From BM714 sp964644525 (lineage in GTDB: Bacteria; Bacillota; Clostridia; Peptostreptococcales; BM714), in contig CAZXWC010000044.1 in NCBI GenBank assembly GCA_964644525.1, forward strand, positions 1 through 13,254: a DNA stretch of 13,254 bases. The letters run 5' to 3'. Under the pieces are notes generated by a model. The model was not told the origin of the DNA. It saw only the letters and a program-made list of their open reading frames with translations, and made no database searches. Made by a program: the position numbers and the translations under genes. Position 1 is the first letter of the stretch. Each line of letters opens with the position of its first letter. Shown here piece after piece: positions 1 to 6,907 of the stretch.

Positions 1-736
1 CCTCGTTTTCATCCGCCGTATAAATGGCTTCGCCTGAATAGATTACCGCCAAAGAACCTTCGTTTCCTATCATTTTATCCTTGACCTCGTCAATCACATA
101 GGCCTGCACGAGCGGTGCCTGTTCTTTCAAAAGCTCTACCGCCTCATCGACTTCAGCTTTGGCTGTCGAATTCAATGAATACCCGAGTTTTTTAAGTGCA
201 ACCGCGAATGCGTCCCTTACAGAGTTTTGCATTATTATCTGACCCGAGTATTTTTCATCCCATAAGATGTCCCATGAGTCGACCGGTTCGTCAACCATTT
301 TTGTGTTGTAAAGTATTCCTACCGTTCCCCACATGTAGGGAACAGAGTACTTGTCATTTTCATCAAATGCAAGGCCCTTGAATGATTGGTCGATATACTC
401 GATATTCGGTATTTTTTCAAAATTCAATTCAAGTAGTTCATCTTCTGCAATCAGTTTTTCAATCATGTAGTCTGAAGGAACCAAAACATCATAATCCACA
501 GCCCCCGACTTGTATTTCGTGTACATTATTTCGTTGGAATCAAACATCTCATAGTTTACTTTTATTCCGGTTTCCTCGGTGAATCTTGTCAATGTGTCTT
601 CCGCTATATAATCCCCCCAGTTATACACATTCAATGTTGCTCCCGCATATGGCTTTGCCGGATCGCTTTCCGGGGCTTTGGCGCAAGCGCTTAAAATAAC
701 TGTCATAGCCAGAAGAACCAATAATAATTTTTTCAT
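1..736 (-). CDS. potD: Spermidine/putrescine-binding lipoprotein PotD (partial, C-terminus off the window)
   Basis: Extracytoplasmic substrate-binding protein of a polyamine ABC importer. It captures spermidine/putrescine outside the membrane and delivers it to PotB/PotC. I translated about 245 codons; the frame is open to the window edge, so roughly the last 100 residues of the usual ~350 are missing. A lipoprotein signal is seen: Met-Lys-Lys, a hydrophobic stretch, then the lipobox LSAC with the modified Cys at residue 18. The mature part begins with TLNVYNWGDYI, the typical PotD opening, followed by VDYDVLVPSDYM, VPYMWGTVGILYN and LAVIYSGEA, all family-typical segments. Two ATGs lie six bases apart (742 and 736). 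The AGGAGG site at 743-748 abuts the first and is six bases from the second, so 736 is chosen. It follows potC by only 10 bases. The family is clear; whether spermidine or putrescine is preferred cannot be read here. Confidence 0.93.
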   Translation of the reverse strand, partial: MKKLLLVLLAMTVILSACAKAPESDPAKPYAGATLNVYNWGDYIAEDTLTRFTEETGIKVNYEMFDSNEIMYTKYKSGAVDYDVLVPSDYMIEKLIAEDELLELNFEKIPNIEYIDQSFKGLAFDENDKYSVPYMWGTVGILYNTKMVDEPVDSWDILWDEKYSGQIIMQNSVRDAFAVALKKLGYSLNSTAKAEVDEAVELLKEQAPLVQAYVIDEVKDKMIGNEGSLAVIYSGEAIYTADENE

Positions 737-746
737 TTTCATCCTC

Positions 747-1532
747 CTAATATTTTTCTTTGATTTCTGTTTTTTCTCTTCTTTTGGTAATGACAAGAAG
801 CAAAATCAATATTGCCATAAACAATATGGTTGATATGGCGTTGATTTCAGGCTTTATGCCCCTTCTGGTCATCGTATATATTGTGATTGAAAGGTTTGAG
901 ACCCCGTTTCCCGCTGTGAAATAGCTGATTACAAAATCATCCAAGGACAATGTGAAGGCCAACAGGAAACCTGTGATTATGTTTGGCGCTATCTCGGGCA
1001 GTATGACCTTCCTTACCGCAGTAATTGAGTTCGCCCCCAAATCCAGTGCCGCTTCATAAGTGAACTTGTTCATTGCCTTCAGCTTAGGCAAAACGCTCAA
1101 TATGACAAAAGGTATATTGAATGTGATGTGGGCAATAAGCATCGTTGCGAATCCAAGCTTGAGCCCTAGTCCTATGAAGAACAGCATGAATGCAATCCCC
1201 GTAACAATGTCTGCGTTAAGCACCGGCAGATATGTTACATTCATTATTGTTTCTTTTGTCCTGCGTCTCATGGTCTGTATGCCTATTGCCGCAGCAGTGC
1301 CTATTGCAGTGGCTACAATAGCCGAAATCAGCGCAATTGCCAATGTATAGTATAGGGATTTCATTATCACGGGATCATTGAACATGCTTTGATACCACTT
1401 TAATGTAAAGCCTCCCCATTTCGCTCGCGACTTCGAGTCATTGAAGGAAAACACCATCAGAGTTATGATTGGCGCATATAGAAAAAGCAAAATCAATCCC
1501 AGATACAGTCGTTCAATTCCTTTTTTCACCAT
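747..1532 (-). CDS. potC: Spermidine/putrescine ABC transporter permease PotC
   Basis: Second integral membrane permease of the polyamine importer; it forms the translocation pore with PotB. The product is 261 residues, the normal PotC length, with about six hydrophobic segments. The first is near residues 9-30 (LGLILLFLYAPIITLMVFSF), with a Lys/Arg cluster at the C-terminus (ITKRREKTEIKEKY). The cytoplasmic EAA loop that docks on the ATPase is plain: EAALDLGANSITAVRKVILP, followed by the PotC-typical LSLDDFVISYF. The start overlaps the end of potB by seven bases, with a GGAAGG-like site upstream, pointing to translational coupling. Its TAG stop forms part of the ribosome site of potD (TAGGAGG). 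Confidence is high from the motif, the length and the operon context. Confidence 0.95.
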   Translation of the reverse strand: MVKKGIERLYLGLILLFLYAPIITLMVFSFNDSKSRAKWGGFTLKWYQSMFNDPVIMKSLYYTLAIALISAIVATAIGTAAAIGIQTMRRRTKETIMNVTYLPVLNADIVTGIAFMLFFIGLGLKLGFATMLIAHITFNIPFVILSVLPKLKAMNKFTYEAALDLGANSITAVRKVILPEIAPNIITGFLLAFTLSLDDFVISYFTAGNGVSNLSITIYTMTRRGIKPEINAISTILFMAILILLLVITKRREKTEIKEKY

Positions 1533-2356
1533 CGGCCGGCACCGCCTTCCAGGCTCCCTTTGTCAATCCTGTTCATCAGTCCCATTGCCAACAGGATTGC
1601 TATCATCAGTATCAATGACATTGCCGAACCGAATCCCCAATTGTATGTCATCAAGAATTGCTGTTCTATAAGGTTTCCTATCAGGTTCACTTTTCCGCTT
1701 CCCAACAGATTCGGTATGACAAAAGAAGTGACCGCAGGCATGAAGACCATTGTTATACCGCTCATTACCCCCGGCATGCTCAAAGGAAAAATGACTTTTA
1801 CAAGCCTCTGAATACTGTTGGCCCCAAGATCATGAGCCGCTTCGAGTATATGAATGTCGATTTTTATCAGTGTGTTGTAGATCGGCAAAACCATGAATGG
1901 CAGGAAGTTATACACCATGCCGAGTATTATTGCATTCGGTGTCCCGATAATGTTTATTGGAGGAAGATGAACTGTCCTGAGCAATGTGTTCACAAAACCA
2001 TTGTTGGTTTCAAGAAGCGTCAGCCATGCATATGTCCTGAGCAAAAAATTCATCCACATAGGCAGAACAAAGATAAAAAGCATTGCAGAGCTTTTTCCTG
2101 CTTTGCCGGCCAGAATCAAGGCTAAAGGATATGCCAGAACAAGACAAATCAATGTGGCAAATCCGGCATACAAAAAAGATTTTACCATTGCATTTAAGTA
2201 GATCGGTTCGAAGGATTTCAACAGGAACTCAAACGTGAATACCGTTTGTCCTGCGTCATCTCTTGTCAGTCCATGGTACAAAATCATGAAAAGCGGAATG
2301 AGTATGAATGCAATCATCCATACGACATGCGGATACGCAAGCCATTTACGATTCAT
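1526..2356 (-). CDS. potB: Spermidine/putrescine ABC transporter permease PotB
   Basis: First membrane permease of the polyamine importer, partner of PotC. The product is 276 residues with about six hydrophobic segments (for example VVWMIAFILIPLFMILYHGL near the N-terminus and a multi-Leu/Ile segment near the C-terminus). It contains the EAA loop EAAHDLGANSIQRLVKVIFP that contacts PotA, followed by MPGVMSGITMVFMPAVTSFV, typical of PotB. Two in-frame ATGs occur at 2362 and 2356. GAGGAGG directly abuts the first and is six bases before the second, so 2356 (MNRKWLAYP) is preferred. The 5' end overlaps the end of potA by 11 bases and the 3' end overlaps potC by seven. Confidence 0.95.
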   Translation of the reverse strand: MNRKWLAYPHVVWMIAFILIPLFMILYHGLTRDDAGQTVFTFEFLLKSFEPIYLNAMVKSFLYAGFATLICLVLAYPLALILAGKAGKSSAMLFIFVLPMWMNFLLRTYAWLTLLETNNGFVNTLLRTVHLPPINIIGTPNAIILGMVYNFLPFMVLPIYNTLIKIDIHILEAAHDLGANSIQRLVKVIFPLSMPGVMSGITMVFMPAVTSFVIPNLLGSGKVNLIGNLIEQQFLMTYNWGFGSAMSLILMIAILLAMGLMNRIDKGSLEGGAGRW

Positions 2357-3431
2357 CGGCATCCTCCTCGCTTTGCTTTTTCATGATATGAATGTCGTAG
2401 GGGTCAAGTTCAATATTTACATGCTCGCCCGGAATGAAACTTTTGGTGTTTTGAACTACCCATTCGTATCCGTAGGTATCCACGCATGTTTCATAATGGA
2501 CTCCCTTGAAAATACAGTCGGTCACTTTCCCCACAAGAATTCCGTTTTCCTTTTCAGATTCTTTTGAAGAAACCCTGGACAAACGAACATCTTCAGGGCG
2601 TATAACCACATCCACCGACTCATTTTCTGCAAAGCCGGTATCAACGCATTCAAACATGTGTCCGAACAACTCCAGCTCCTTGTCTTGCTTCATCGTACCC
2701 TCGTAAATATTGCTTTCTCCAATAAAGTCCGCAACAAAAGCATTGACAGGCTCATTGTATATGGCTTCAGGCTTTCCCATTTGCTGTATGGTTCCATTGT
2801 TCATGACAACAACCGTATCGCTCATGGTAAGGGCCTCTTCCTGGTCATGGGTCACATAAACGAATGTTATCCCAAGCTCCCTTTGAAGGGTTTTGAGTTC
2901 ATATTGCATTTCCTGCCTCAGCTTGAGGTCCAAAGAACTGAGCGGCTCGTCAAGAAGCAGTATCTCCGGCTCGTTTACAATTGCCCTTGCTATTGCAACT
3001 CGTTGCTGCTGGCCTCCCGAAAGCTGAGAAACCGATCTCTTTTCAAAACCGTCCAGGTTCACTTGCTTGAGCGCTTTTTTTACTTTTATCCGAATTTTAG
3101 TCTTTTCCATTTTTTTTATGTTGAGGCCGAATGCAATGTTTTCATATACATTGAGATGCGGAAACAGGGCATATCTCTGAAACACCGTGTTTATGTTCCT
3201 TTTGTATGGTGGAATATCCACAATATCCTGCTTGCCATGAAGAACACGCCCTGCATCCGGTTTTTCAAAACCGCCAAGAATCCTAAGCATTGTTGTCTTT
3301 CCACAGCCGCTTGGCCCTAAAAGGGTGAGAAATTCATTCTTTCTGATGTTAAGGCTTATATTGTCCAAAACCACTTGTTCATCAAATGATTTGCTTATCC
3401 CGTCCAATCTTATGAGAGCTTTTTCATTCAT
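2346..3431 (-). CDS. potA: Spermidine/putrescine ABC transporter ATP-binding protein PotA
   Basis: Cytoplasmic ATPase that powers polyamine import through PotB/PotC. The product is 361 residues, normal for PotA. All nucleotide-binding motifs are visible: Walker A GPSGCGKT (39-46), Q-loop Gln85 in VFQRYALF, signature LSGGQQQR (137-144), Walker B ILLLDEP (157-163) and the switch His195 in YVTHDQEEA. A C-terminal TOBE-type regulatory domain (about 270-350) includes VVIRPEDVRL and ends with ELDPYDIHIM. The open frame extends upstream to 3470, but ATG 3431 has AGGAGG at 3439-3444 with seven bases of spacing, and an earlier start would overlap the regulator, so 3431 is chosen. The gap to the regulator gene is 11 bases. 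In strict terms the ATPase class also covers other polyamine or spermidine-type importers; the neighbours decide for Pot. Confidence 0.96.
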   Translation of the reverse strand: MNEKALIRLDGISKSFDEQVVLDNISLNIRKNEFLTLLGPSGCGKTTMLRILGGFEKPDAGRVLHGKQDIVDIPPYKRNINTVFQRYALFPHLNVYENIAFGLNIKKMEKTKIRIKVKKALKQVNLDGFEKRSVSQLSGGQQQRVAIARAIVNEPEILLLDEPLSSLDLKLRQEMQYELKTLQRELGITFVYVTHDQEEALTMSDTVVVMNNGTIQQMGKPEAIYNEPVNAFVADFIGESNIYEGTMKQDKELELFGHMFECVDTGFAENESVDVVIRPEDVRLSRVSSKESEKENGILVGKVTDCIFKGVHYETCVDTYGYEWVVQNTKSFIPGEHVNIELDPYDIHIMKKQSEEDADES

Positions 3432-3442
3432 TTCGCCACCTC

Positions 3443-3982
3443 CTAAAAACTTGGCGGAAAGCTGACCCAAATTATTTTTGCATCCCCACTCCCATCATTC
3501 TCTATATAATGCTCGCTGGTCGCCGCAAAATAAAACGACTCGCCCTTTTTAGCCCTGTAGCTTTCGCGTCCTTTATTGATCAATATTTTACCTTTCAACA
3601 CATATCCGAATTCTTCCCCTTGGTGGGGGTTGTAAACCGATGTTTTGCCGCCCGCAGCCAATGTGAGCAGTATCGGTTCCATTTCGTTCTTTTGGGCATT
3701 TGGAACAACCCATTCTATGCTGTTGCCTGATTCGTCATCCTCTTTGACAAAATAATCAGTTTTGTGGAATACCACCTGGGTGTCTTCCGAATCGCTGAAA
3801 AATCCTTTCAGATCCGTTCCGAGGCATTGCAAGAGGTCAACAAGAGTCGCTATCGACGGCGATGTCAGATCCCTCTCGAGCTGGCTTATAAAACCTTTGG
3901 ACAACTCCGCCCTGTCCGCCAGTTCCTCCTGGGTCAATTGATGCTTCAGTCTCAATTCTTTTATTTTTTCGCCTATATTCAT
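3443..3982 (-). CDS. XRE-family regulator with C-terminal cupin domain, probable pot operon regulator
   Basis: A 179-residue two-domain DNA-binding protein. Residues 3-58 form an XRE/Cro-type helix-turn-helix (IGEKIKELRLKHQLTQEELA, then LSKGFISQLERDLTSPSIAT). Residues about 104-176 form a small cupin barrel, with HQGEEFGYVLKGKILI and the ending IIWVSFPPSF. This layout is that of PuuR-like and related sensors, in which the cupin is thought to bind a small ligand. As first gene of potABCD it is inferred to sense polyamine and to control its own operon. ATG 3982 follows GGGAGA with seven bases; an open frame reaches 4039, but the extra 19 residues lie over the promoter-proximal palindrome and precede the conserved HTH start, so they are rejected. 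Its TAG stop overlaps the potA ribosome site (TAGGAGG). The ligand is inference. Confidence 0.88.
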   Translation of the reverse strand: MNIGEKIKELRLKHQLTQEELADRAELSKGFISQLERDLTSPSIATLVDLLQCLGTDLKGFFSDSEDTQVVFHKTDYFVKEDDESGNSIEWVVPNAQKNEMEPILLTLAAGGKTSVYNPHQGEEFGYVLKGKILINKGRESYRAKKGESFYFAATSEHYIENDGSGDAKIIWVSFPPSF

Positions 3983-4009
3983 TTTCGTCTCCCTGTAGTT
4001 TAAATACCA

Positions 4010-4024
4010 AGTAAATTGTTTACT
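4010..4024. promoter_or_regulatory. Palindromic candidate operator upstream of the XRE-cupin regulator
   Basis: The 15-bp sequence AGTAAATTGTTTACT has six-base perfect inverted arms around a TTG centre. It lies between the predicted -10 element and the ribosome site of the regulator gene, in the initially transcribed region where a repressor would block elongation. XRE dimers bind such short dyads. That this regulator binds here is inference. Confidence 0.5.
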
Positions 4025-4041
4025 ATTTATAAACTCCACTT

Positions 4042-4071
4042 ATAATATACCCTTTTGCCATCAGTTGTCAA
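4042..4071 (-). promoter_or_regulatory. Sigma-A-type promoter of the regulator-potABCD operon
   Basis: On the minus strand a perfect -35 TTGACA (4066-4071) is followed after 16-18 bases by TATATT (4044-4049) or TATTAT (4042-4047). The start would fall near 4036, giving a leader of about 55 bases that carries the palindrome at 4010-4024. No other good promoter was seen before potA, potB, potC or potD, which fits a single transcript. Confidence 0.7.
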
Positions 4072-4144
4072 CATATATTCGGACACAAAATCAGCAAAGC
4101 AAAACCGTCACCAAAGCCATGCATTATTCCATCATTTGTTCAGC

Positions 4145-4171
4145 AAAAAGACACCTCATCGAGATGTCTTT
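4145..4171 (-). terminator. Intrinsic terminator of the sigma/anti-sigma operon
   Basis: On the minus strand AAAGACA and TGTCTTT form a seven-pair outer stem, then one A/C mismatch, then CTC/GAG around a three-base loop, followed directly by a run of five T. It starts about 40 bases after the anti-sigma stop codon and precedes the pot promoter, so it separates the two minus-strand operons. Confidence 0.8.
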
Positions 4172-4212
4172 GGGTTTAAACTTCAATTTTATTGAATGCT
4201 TACGAATATGTC

Positions 4213-5172
4213 TTATTCGGTTAAAATATATTTCGTTATTATATATCCAATCCACGCAACGATTGCTATGAAAACATACAGCAAATTAAGCTCCGCTTTA
4301 GCTATGTTTCCATCCACATCCCTGACCGCATCTTCTTTTATGCGGAAATTTTCGGTAATTTCCATTCCGTTGGCGTCATACATGGATGTTTCAAGAATCA
4401 TAAAATAGTAAAGCTGCTGATTTGATCCGTCCTTGGCCTTTTCATCCATTTCCTTTGCATTATAAATATCCAGAAACTGCGAATTTTCCACTTCAAACCG
4501 CAATGTATGCCCTACGCGGTCTTTTGAAAGGGTCCCCGGATTTTTATATCCACAATAGTCCAGGCCGTATTCATCAACTTCATCTGAAATATTGTATCCG
4601 CTTACTATATAGTATTTTTCTCCCTTGATTTCATCGCTGTATTTTTGTATTACAGAGGAGTATTCTGATGTCTCTATCTTCGCGCCTGTAATTCTGTACT
4701 TGCCGTTGATTCCCTTGCTTAGAAAAGCCAACCCGTTTACATTCGTTCTTTCCCTGTCCTTGAACGATGCAATGAGCACTCCGTCAATTTCTTCTGTTTC
4801 GAGAACATAGGCGTCGACTTGTGATTCGAAAGGTGAAGTGTATTCTGTTATTGCGGCCGATAGATTGCTCTTGTAGTTTGTGAACTTGAATTCCGAAGCA
4901 TAGAGAGCATAGGAAAGACCAAGTGTTACTATTATGCAAAGGATTGCAGCCATCAATCTGGTCCTTTTTATTTTTTTTAGGAATTTCAACTCGACTGCAG
5001 GAACTTTTTCCATATTGCCCATATCCGCAATCATCTGCTCATATGCCTCTCCGCATTCCCCGCAGGTCACAAGATGCGCCTCAATTGCTTCATTCGTATC
5101 TTCGTTTGTCAGCTCATCTATGTAATTCGGCAACAAATCTAGGACTATGCTGCATTTCAGCTCTTCTTTCAT
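4213..5172 (-). CDS. Membrane-anchored zinc-finger anti-sigma factor
   Basis: Probable anti-sigma factor that holds the neighbouring ECF sigma factor at the membrane until a signal arrives. The product is 319 residues. The N-terminal zinc-binding anti-sigma (ZAS/zf-HC2) module is visible: Cys7, then His33-x3-Cys37-x2-Cys40 (AHLVTCGEC). A membrane helix follows at about 73-92 (LMAAILCIIVTLGLSYALYA). Next comes a soluble domain of about 200 residues that I do not recognise, with many acidic and Tyr residues. A second hydrophobic helix is at the extreme C-terminus (LLYVFIAIVAWIGYIITKYI). The start ATG 5172 follows AGGAGG with seven bases and overlaps the sigma stop as ATGA, the classic coupled sigma/anti-sigma arrangement; an open frame to 5229 inside the sigma gene is not used. 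The extracellular signal is unknown. Confidence 0.85.
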   Translation of the reverse strand: MKEELKCSIVLDLLPNYIDELTNEDTNEAIEAHLVTCGECGEAYEQMIADMGNMEKVPAVELKFLKKIKRTRLMAAILCIIVTLGLSYALYASEFKFTNYKSNLSAAITEYTSPFESQVDAYVLETEEIDGVLIASFKDRERTNVNGLAFLSKGINGKYRITGAKIETSEYSSVIQKYSDEIKGEKYYIVSGYNISDEVDEYGLDYCGYKNPGTLSKDRVGHTLRFEVENSQFLDIYNAKEMDEKAKDGSNQQLYYFMILETSMYDANGMEITENFRIKEDAVRDVDGNIAKAELNLLYVFIAIVAWIGYIITKYILTE

Positions 5173-5657
5173 TTCTTTACCTCCTTTGCCAGCTTTTGTT
5201 TCCCCCTGTAGAAAGTCACACGCGCCCATGTTTCATTTTTCAGAAGTATCTCTCCTATTTCCCTGAAGCTTAGTTCCCCCGTAAGCCTAAGATACATTAC
5301 ATCCCTCGTTTTCTCGTCAAGACTCTGAATCCTTTGATACAATTCCACCTTGGTCTCCTTTGCCATCACATCCTTTTCGACGCATTCCCTTGATTGCAAA
5401 TCTCTTGAAATATCATTTGTCGAATTTTCCATTTTTCTCTTTCTGCTGGCATATTCCTTGTAGAAGAGGTTTTTTGCAATCTGGCAAAGCCATACCGACA
5501 CCTTGCAGTCGCCTCTGAATTTGCCATATGTCTTGATGGCTTGATAGAAGGTTTCCTGAGTCAATTCTTCAGACAAGTCGGCATCGCGGGTCATGCAGAA
5601 CATGTACTTGAAAACCGTTTGAAAATATTCTTTATATAGTTCATCCATATTCTGCAC
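5169..5657 (-). CDS. ECF (group 4) RNA polymerase sigma factor
   Basis: A short 162-residue sigma-70 family factor that redirects RNA polymerase to a stress or envelope regulon. Region 2 covers about residues 5-70 (LYKEYFQTVFKYMFCMTRDA, then LSEELTQETFYQAI, then VSVWLCQIAKNLFY). Region 4 covers about 105-158 (LDEKTRDVMYLRLTGELSFR, then EIGEILLKNETWARVTFYRG). Regions 1 and 3 are absent, as in ECF factors. Start choice: GGGAGGTG lies seven bases before GTG 5657; TTG 5660 is too close and ATG 5648 too far. It ends as ATGA shared with the anti-sigma start. ECF factors often activate their own operon. The target regulon cannot be read from this window. Confidence 0.92.
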   Translation of the reverse strand: MQNMDELYKEYFQTVFKYMFCMTRDADLSEELTQETFYQAIKTYGKFRGDCKVSVWLCQIAKNLFYKEYASRKRKMENSTNDISRDLQSRECVEKDVMAKETKVELYQRIQSLDEKTRDVMYLRLTGELSFREIGEILLKNETWARVTFYRGKQKLAKEVKK

Positions 5658-5717
5658 CAAATCACCTCCCCTTTATAAGTGCCCCCAAAACACGATTCGT
5701 TACAAATTCTATGAATT

Positions 5718-5745
5718 ATTTTAAAATATTTTTTCCTGCGAACAA
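5718..5745 (-). promoter_or_regulatory. Second, weaker candidate promoter for the sigma operon
   Basis: On the minus strand TTGTTC (5740-5745) and TAAAAT (5718-5723) are 16 bases apart. The -35 half overlaps the T-run of the hairpin at 5744-5768, so this is either a proximal promoter or coincidence in AT-rich sequence. Confidence 0.35.
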
Positions 5746-5768
5746 AAGCCCCGAATAATATCGAGGCT
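5744..5768 (-). terminator. Terminator-like hairpin upstream of the sigma factor gene
   Basis: On the minus strand AGCCTCG pairs with CGGGGCT (seven pairs, one G-U) around an eight-base AT loop, followed by TTTTGTT. It could end read-through from the radical SAM gene at 5920, or act as an attenuator in the leader of the sigma operon, because a good promoter (5790-5817) lies just upstream of it. Confidence 0.55.
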
Positions 5769-5789
5769 GAATAAGTCATCGCAAATCCT

Positions 5790-5817
5790 ATTATATTAAT
5801 ATCACAGTATCTCTCAA
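5790..5817 (-). promoter_or_regulatory. Probable sigma-A promoter of the sigma/anti-sigma operon
   Basis: On the minus strand TTGAGA (5812-5817) is followed after 16 bases by a perfect TATAAT (5790-5795). Transcription would begin near 5783, placing the hairpin at 5744-5768 about 15 bases into the transcript and giving a leader of about 125 bases before the GTG start. The -35 half lies inside the hairpin described at 5803-5846. Confidence 0.5.
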
Positions 5818-5846
5818 CCTGCAGCCAGGTCGTCATATCTACTGTG
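5803..5846 (-). repeat. Nested inverted repeat (possible structured RNA or operator)
   Basis: On the minus strand CACAGTA (5846-5840) pairs perfectly with TACTGTG (5809-5803). Inside it ACCTG/CAGGT forms a second stem with a four-base GCTG loop, separated from the outer stem by internal loops of nine and seven bases. It lies between the radical SAM gene and the sigma operon. It resembles a folded RNA element, but I could not match it to a known riboswitch class; being at the -35 of the predicted promoter, it could equally be a protein-binding dyad. Confidence 0.4.
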
Positions 5847-5892
5847 AAAAATATCTTTTTTTGAAAATCAGTTGCGTAGCGATCTTGCTAAT

Positions 5893-5922
5893 TAAGAACA
5901 ATTGCGGTTCAAATTGTTCTTA
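5893..5922 (-). terminator. Perfect 11-bp inverted repeat at the end of the radical SAM gene
   Basis: TAAGAACAATT and AATTGTTCTTA are perfect 11-base arms around an eight-base spacer. The stop codon of the radical SAM gene (5920-5922) is the first triplet of the stem. The downstream minus-strand sequence (AATTAGC) lacks a good T-run, so it is either a weak terminator or a 3'-end stabilising stem. Confidence 0.5.
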
Positions 5923-6747
5923 GGCATTCATGCTTTTTTTAACTTCTTCTATGAGCCTTTCCCTGTTTTTCGGAAGCCTTCCCTTTATCATGATTATGTT
6001 TGTAGGGTGGGTGGTGTCAAAAAGCATAGGCCGCCTTGGCTCGAGGTTTTCCAGAAGGGTTTTTATTTCCAAAAGTCGTTCATTTGCATGCGCAAGAATA
6101 AAGTCGCCTCTTTTTACCATTTCATTGAGCTCTGTACCTTCAAAAACATTGAGGTTCATCGTAATCACCTTGTTGGTCTCGAACCGATTGATCATTTTAG
6201 CGGTTTTTATTGCATTTTCAACTGATTTGCCCCTCCCTGCCATTCCATACATGACGATTGTGTCAAAGGGCAACTTTGCCTCGTTCAGCTTCTTTGCCTG
6301 TTCTATCGCCTGGTCTACGGTATGACCCTTGTTCATGAGCTCAAGCACATCGTCGCTTCCGGTCTCAAAACCTATGTAAAGCAATCTTAGCCCTGAATTA
6401 TGGAGCAATGACAGTTCCCCCGTCGAATACATGGAAATGCTCTTTATTGACGCATATGAGGCTACACGCGCGCAATAAGGCAAGTATTCATGTATCATTT
6501 CCAGCAAACGTTTCATTTTTACAAATCCGATGCTTAAAGGGTCGGCCCCGGTCAAAAATATTTTTTCCGTATATTTATAACCGTTCATCAAATGCATTTC
6601 CATATCCGAAAAAGGAACTTCCGAGTATTCATAATCCTTGTACATCGAGCAAAAGGCGCACTTGTTGTAAGCGCATCCGGTTGTGACCGGCAAAAGAACA
6701 GTAGTCATCTCATCCTGCGGATAATATATGGTTTCATTTTTATACAT
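5920..6747 (-). CDS. Radical SAM protein of unknown reaction
   Basis: A 275-residue enzyme of the radical S-adenosylmethionine superfamily, which uses a [4Fe-4S] cluster to cleave SAM and start radical chemistry. The cluster ligands are Cys25, Cys30 and Cys33 in TTGCAYNKCAFCSMYKDY, spaced CX4CX2C rather than the common CX3CX2C. Downstream are a FLTGADPL segment (the equivalent of the SAM-binding GGE region), a VASYASIKSIS segment and LRLLYIGFETGSDDVLELMN, all typical of the COG1032-like group. It has no B12-binding N-terminal domain and no extra C-terminal cluster domain. The start at 6747 follows GGAGG (6753-6757) by five bases; an open frame reaches 6807 but lacks a ribosome site. It stands alone between a hairpin and a pseudogene, so context does not reveal the substrate. 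Confidence 0.85.
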   Translation of the reverse strand: MYKNETIYYPQDEMTTVLLPVTTGCAYNKCAFCSMYKDYEYSEVPFSDMEMHLMNGYKYTEKIFLTGADPLSIGFVKMKRLLEMIHEYLPYCARVASYASIKSISMYSTGELSLLHNSGLRLLYIGFETGSDDVLELMNKGHTVDQAIEQAKKLNEAKLPFDTIVMYGMAGRGKSVENAIKTAKMINRFETNKVITMNLNVFEGTELNEMVKRGDFILAHANERLLEIKTLLENLEPRRPMLFDTTHPTNIIMIKGRLPKNRERLIEEVKKSMNA

Positions 6748-6818
6748 CTTTTCCTCCATCGAAAAAAATTCAGGGAAACTTGATTCTGACAGCAAGGTCA
6801 CTAACACTATTCAATGCA

Positions 6819-6824
6819 ATTATA
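6819..6824 (-). promoter_or_regulatory. Candidate -10 element for the radical SAM gene
   Basis: A perfect TATAAT on the minus strand, preceded by TGTA (near an extended -10), about 70 bases upstream of the start. The -35 region at the right distance (TTTATT) is poor, so the call is tentative. Confidence 0.35.
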
Positions 6825-6907
6825 TACAATTTTTTCAAAAAAATAAAATCATGCAGCTGATCATTTAACGAATACGGGCAAATTTCAAATATCCTTGGCC
6901 CCGAATA

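Noticed and set aside
1658..2125. A 155-codon plus-strand open frame with many Cys and His
   Set aside because: It is antisense to potB, whose EAA motif and membrane helices are intact; the Cys/His content comes from reading the complement of hydrophobic codons.
2658..3320. A 220-codon plus-strand open frame
   Set aside because: It lies antisense over potA, whose motifs are complete; it has no recognisable motif and no ribosome site.
5674..5704. ECF-type autoregulatory promoter (TGTAAC, 17 bases, CACTTATA) upstream of the sigma gene
   Set aside because: The two halves look ECF-like, but the start would fall inside the ribosome-binding site at 5663-5670, so the transcript would lack a usable site.
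5591..5836. An 81-codon minus-strand open frame upstream of and overlapping the sigma gene
   Set aside because: It has no ribosome site, runs through the promoter, a terminator-like hairpin and the start of the sigma gene in another frame, and ends in low-complexity sequence; treated as leader DNA.
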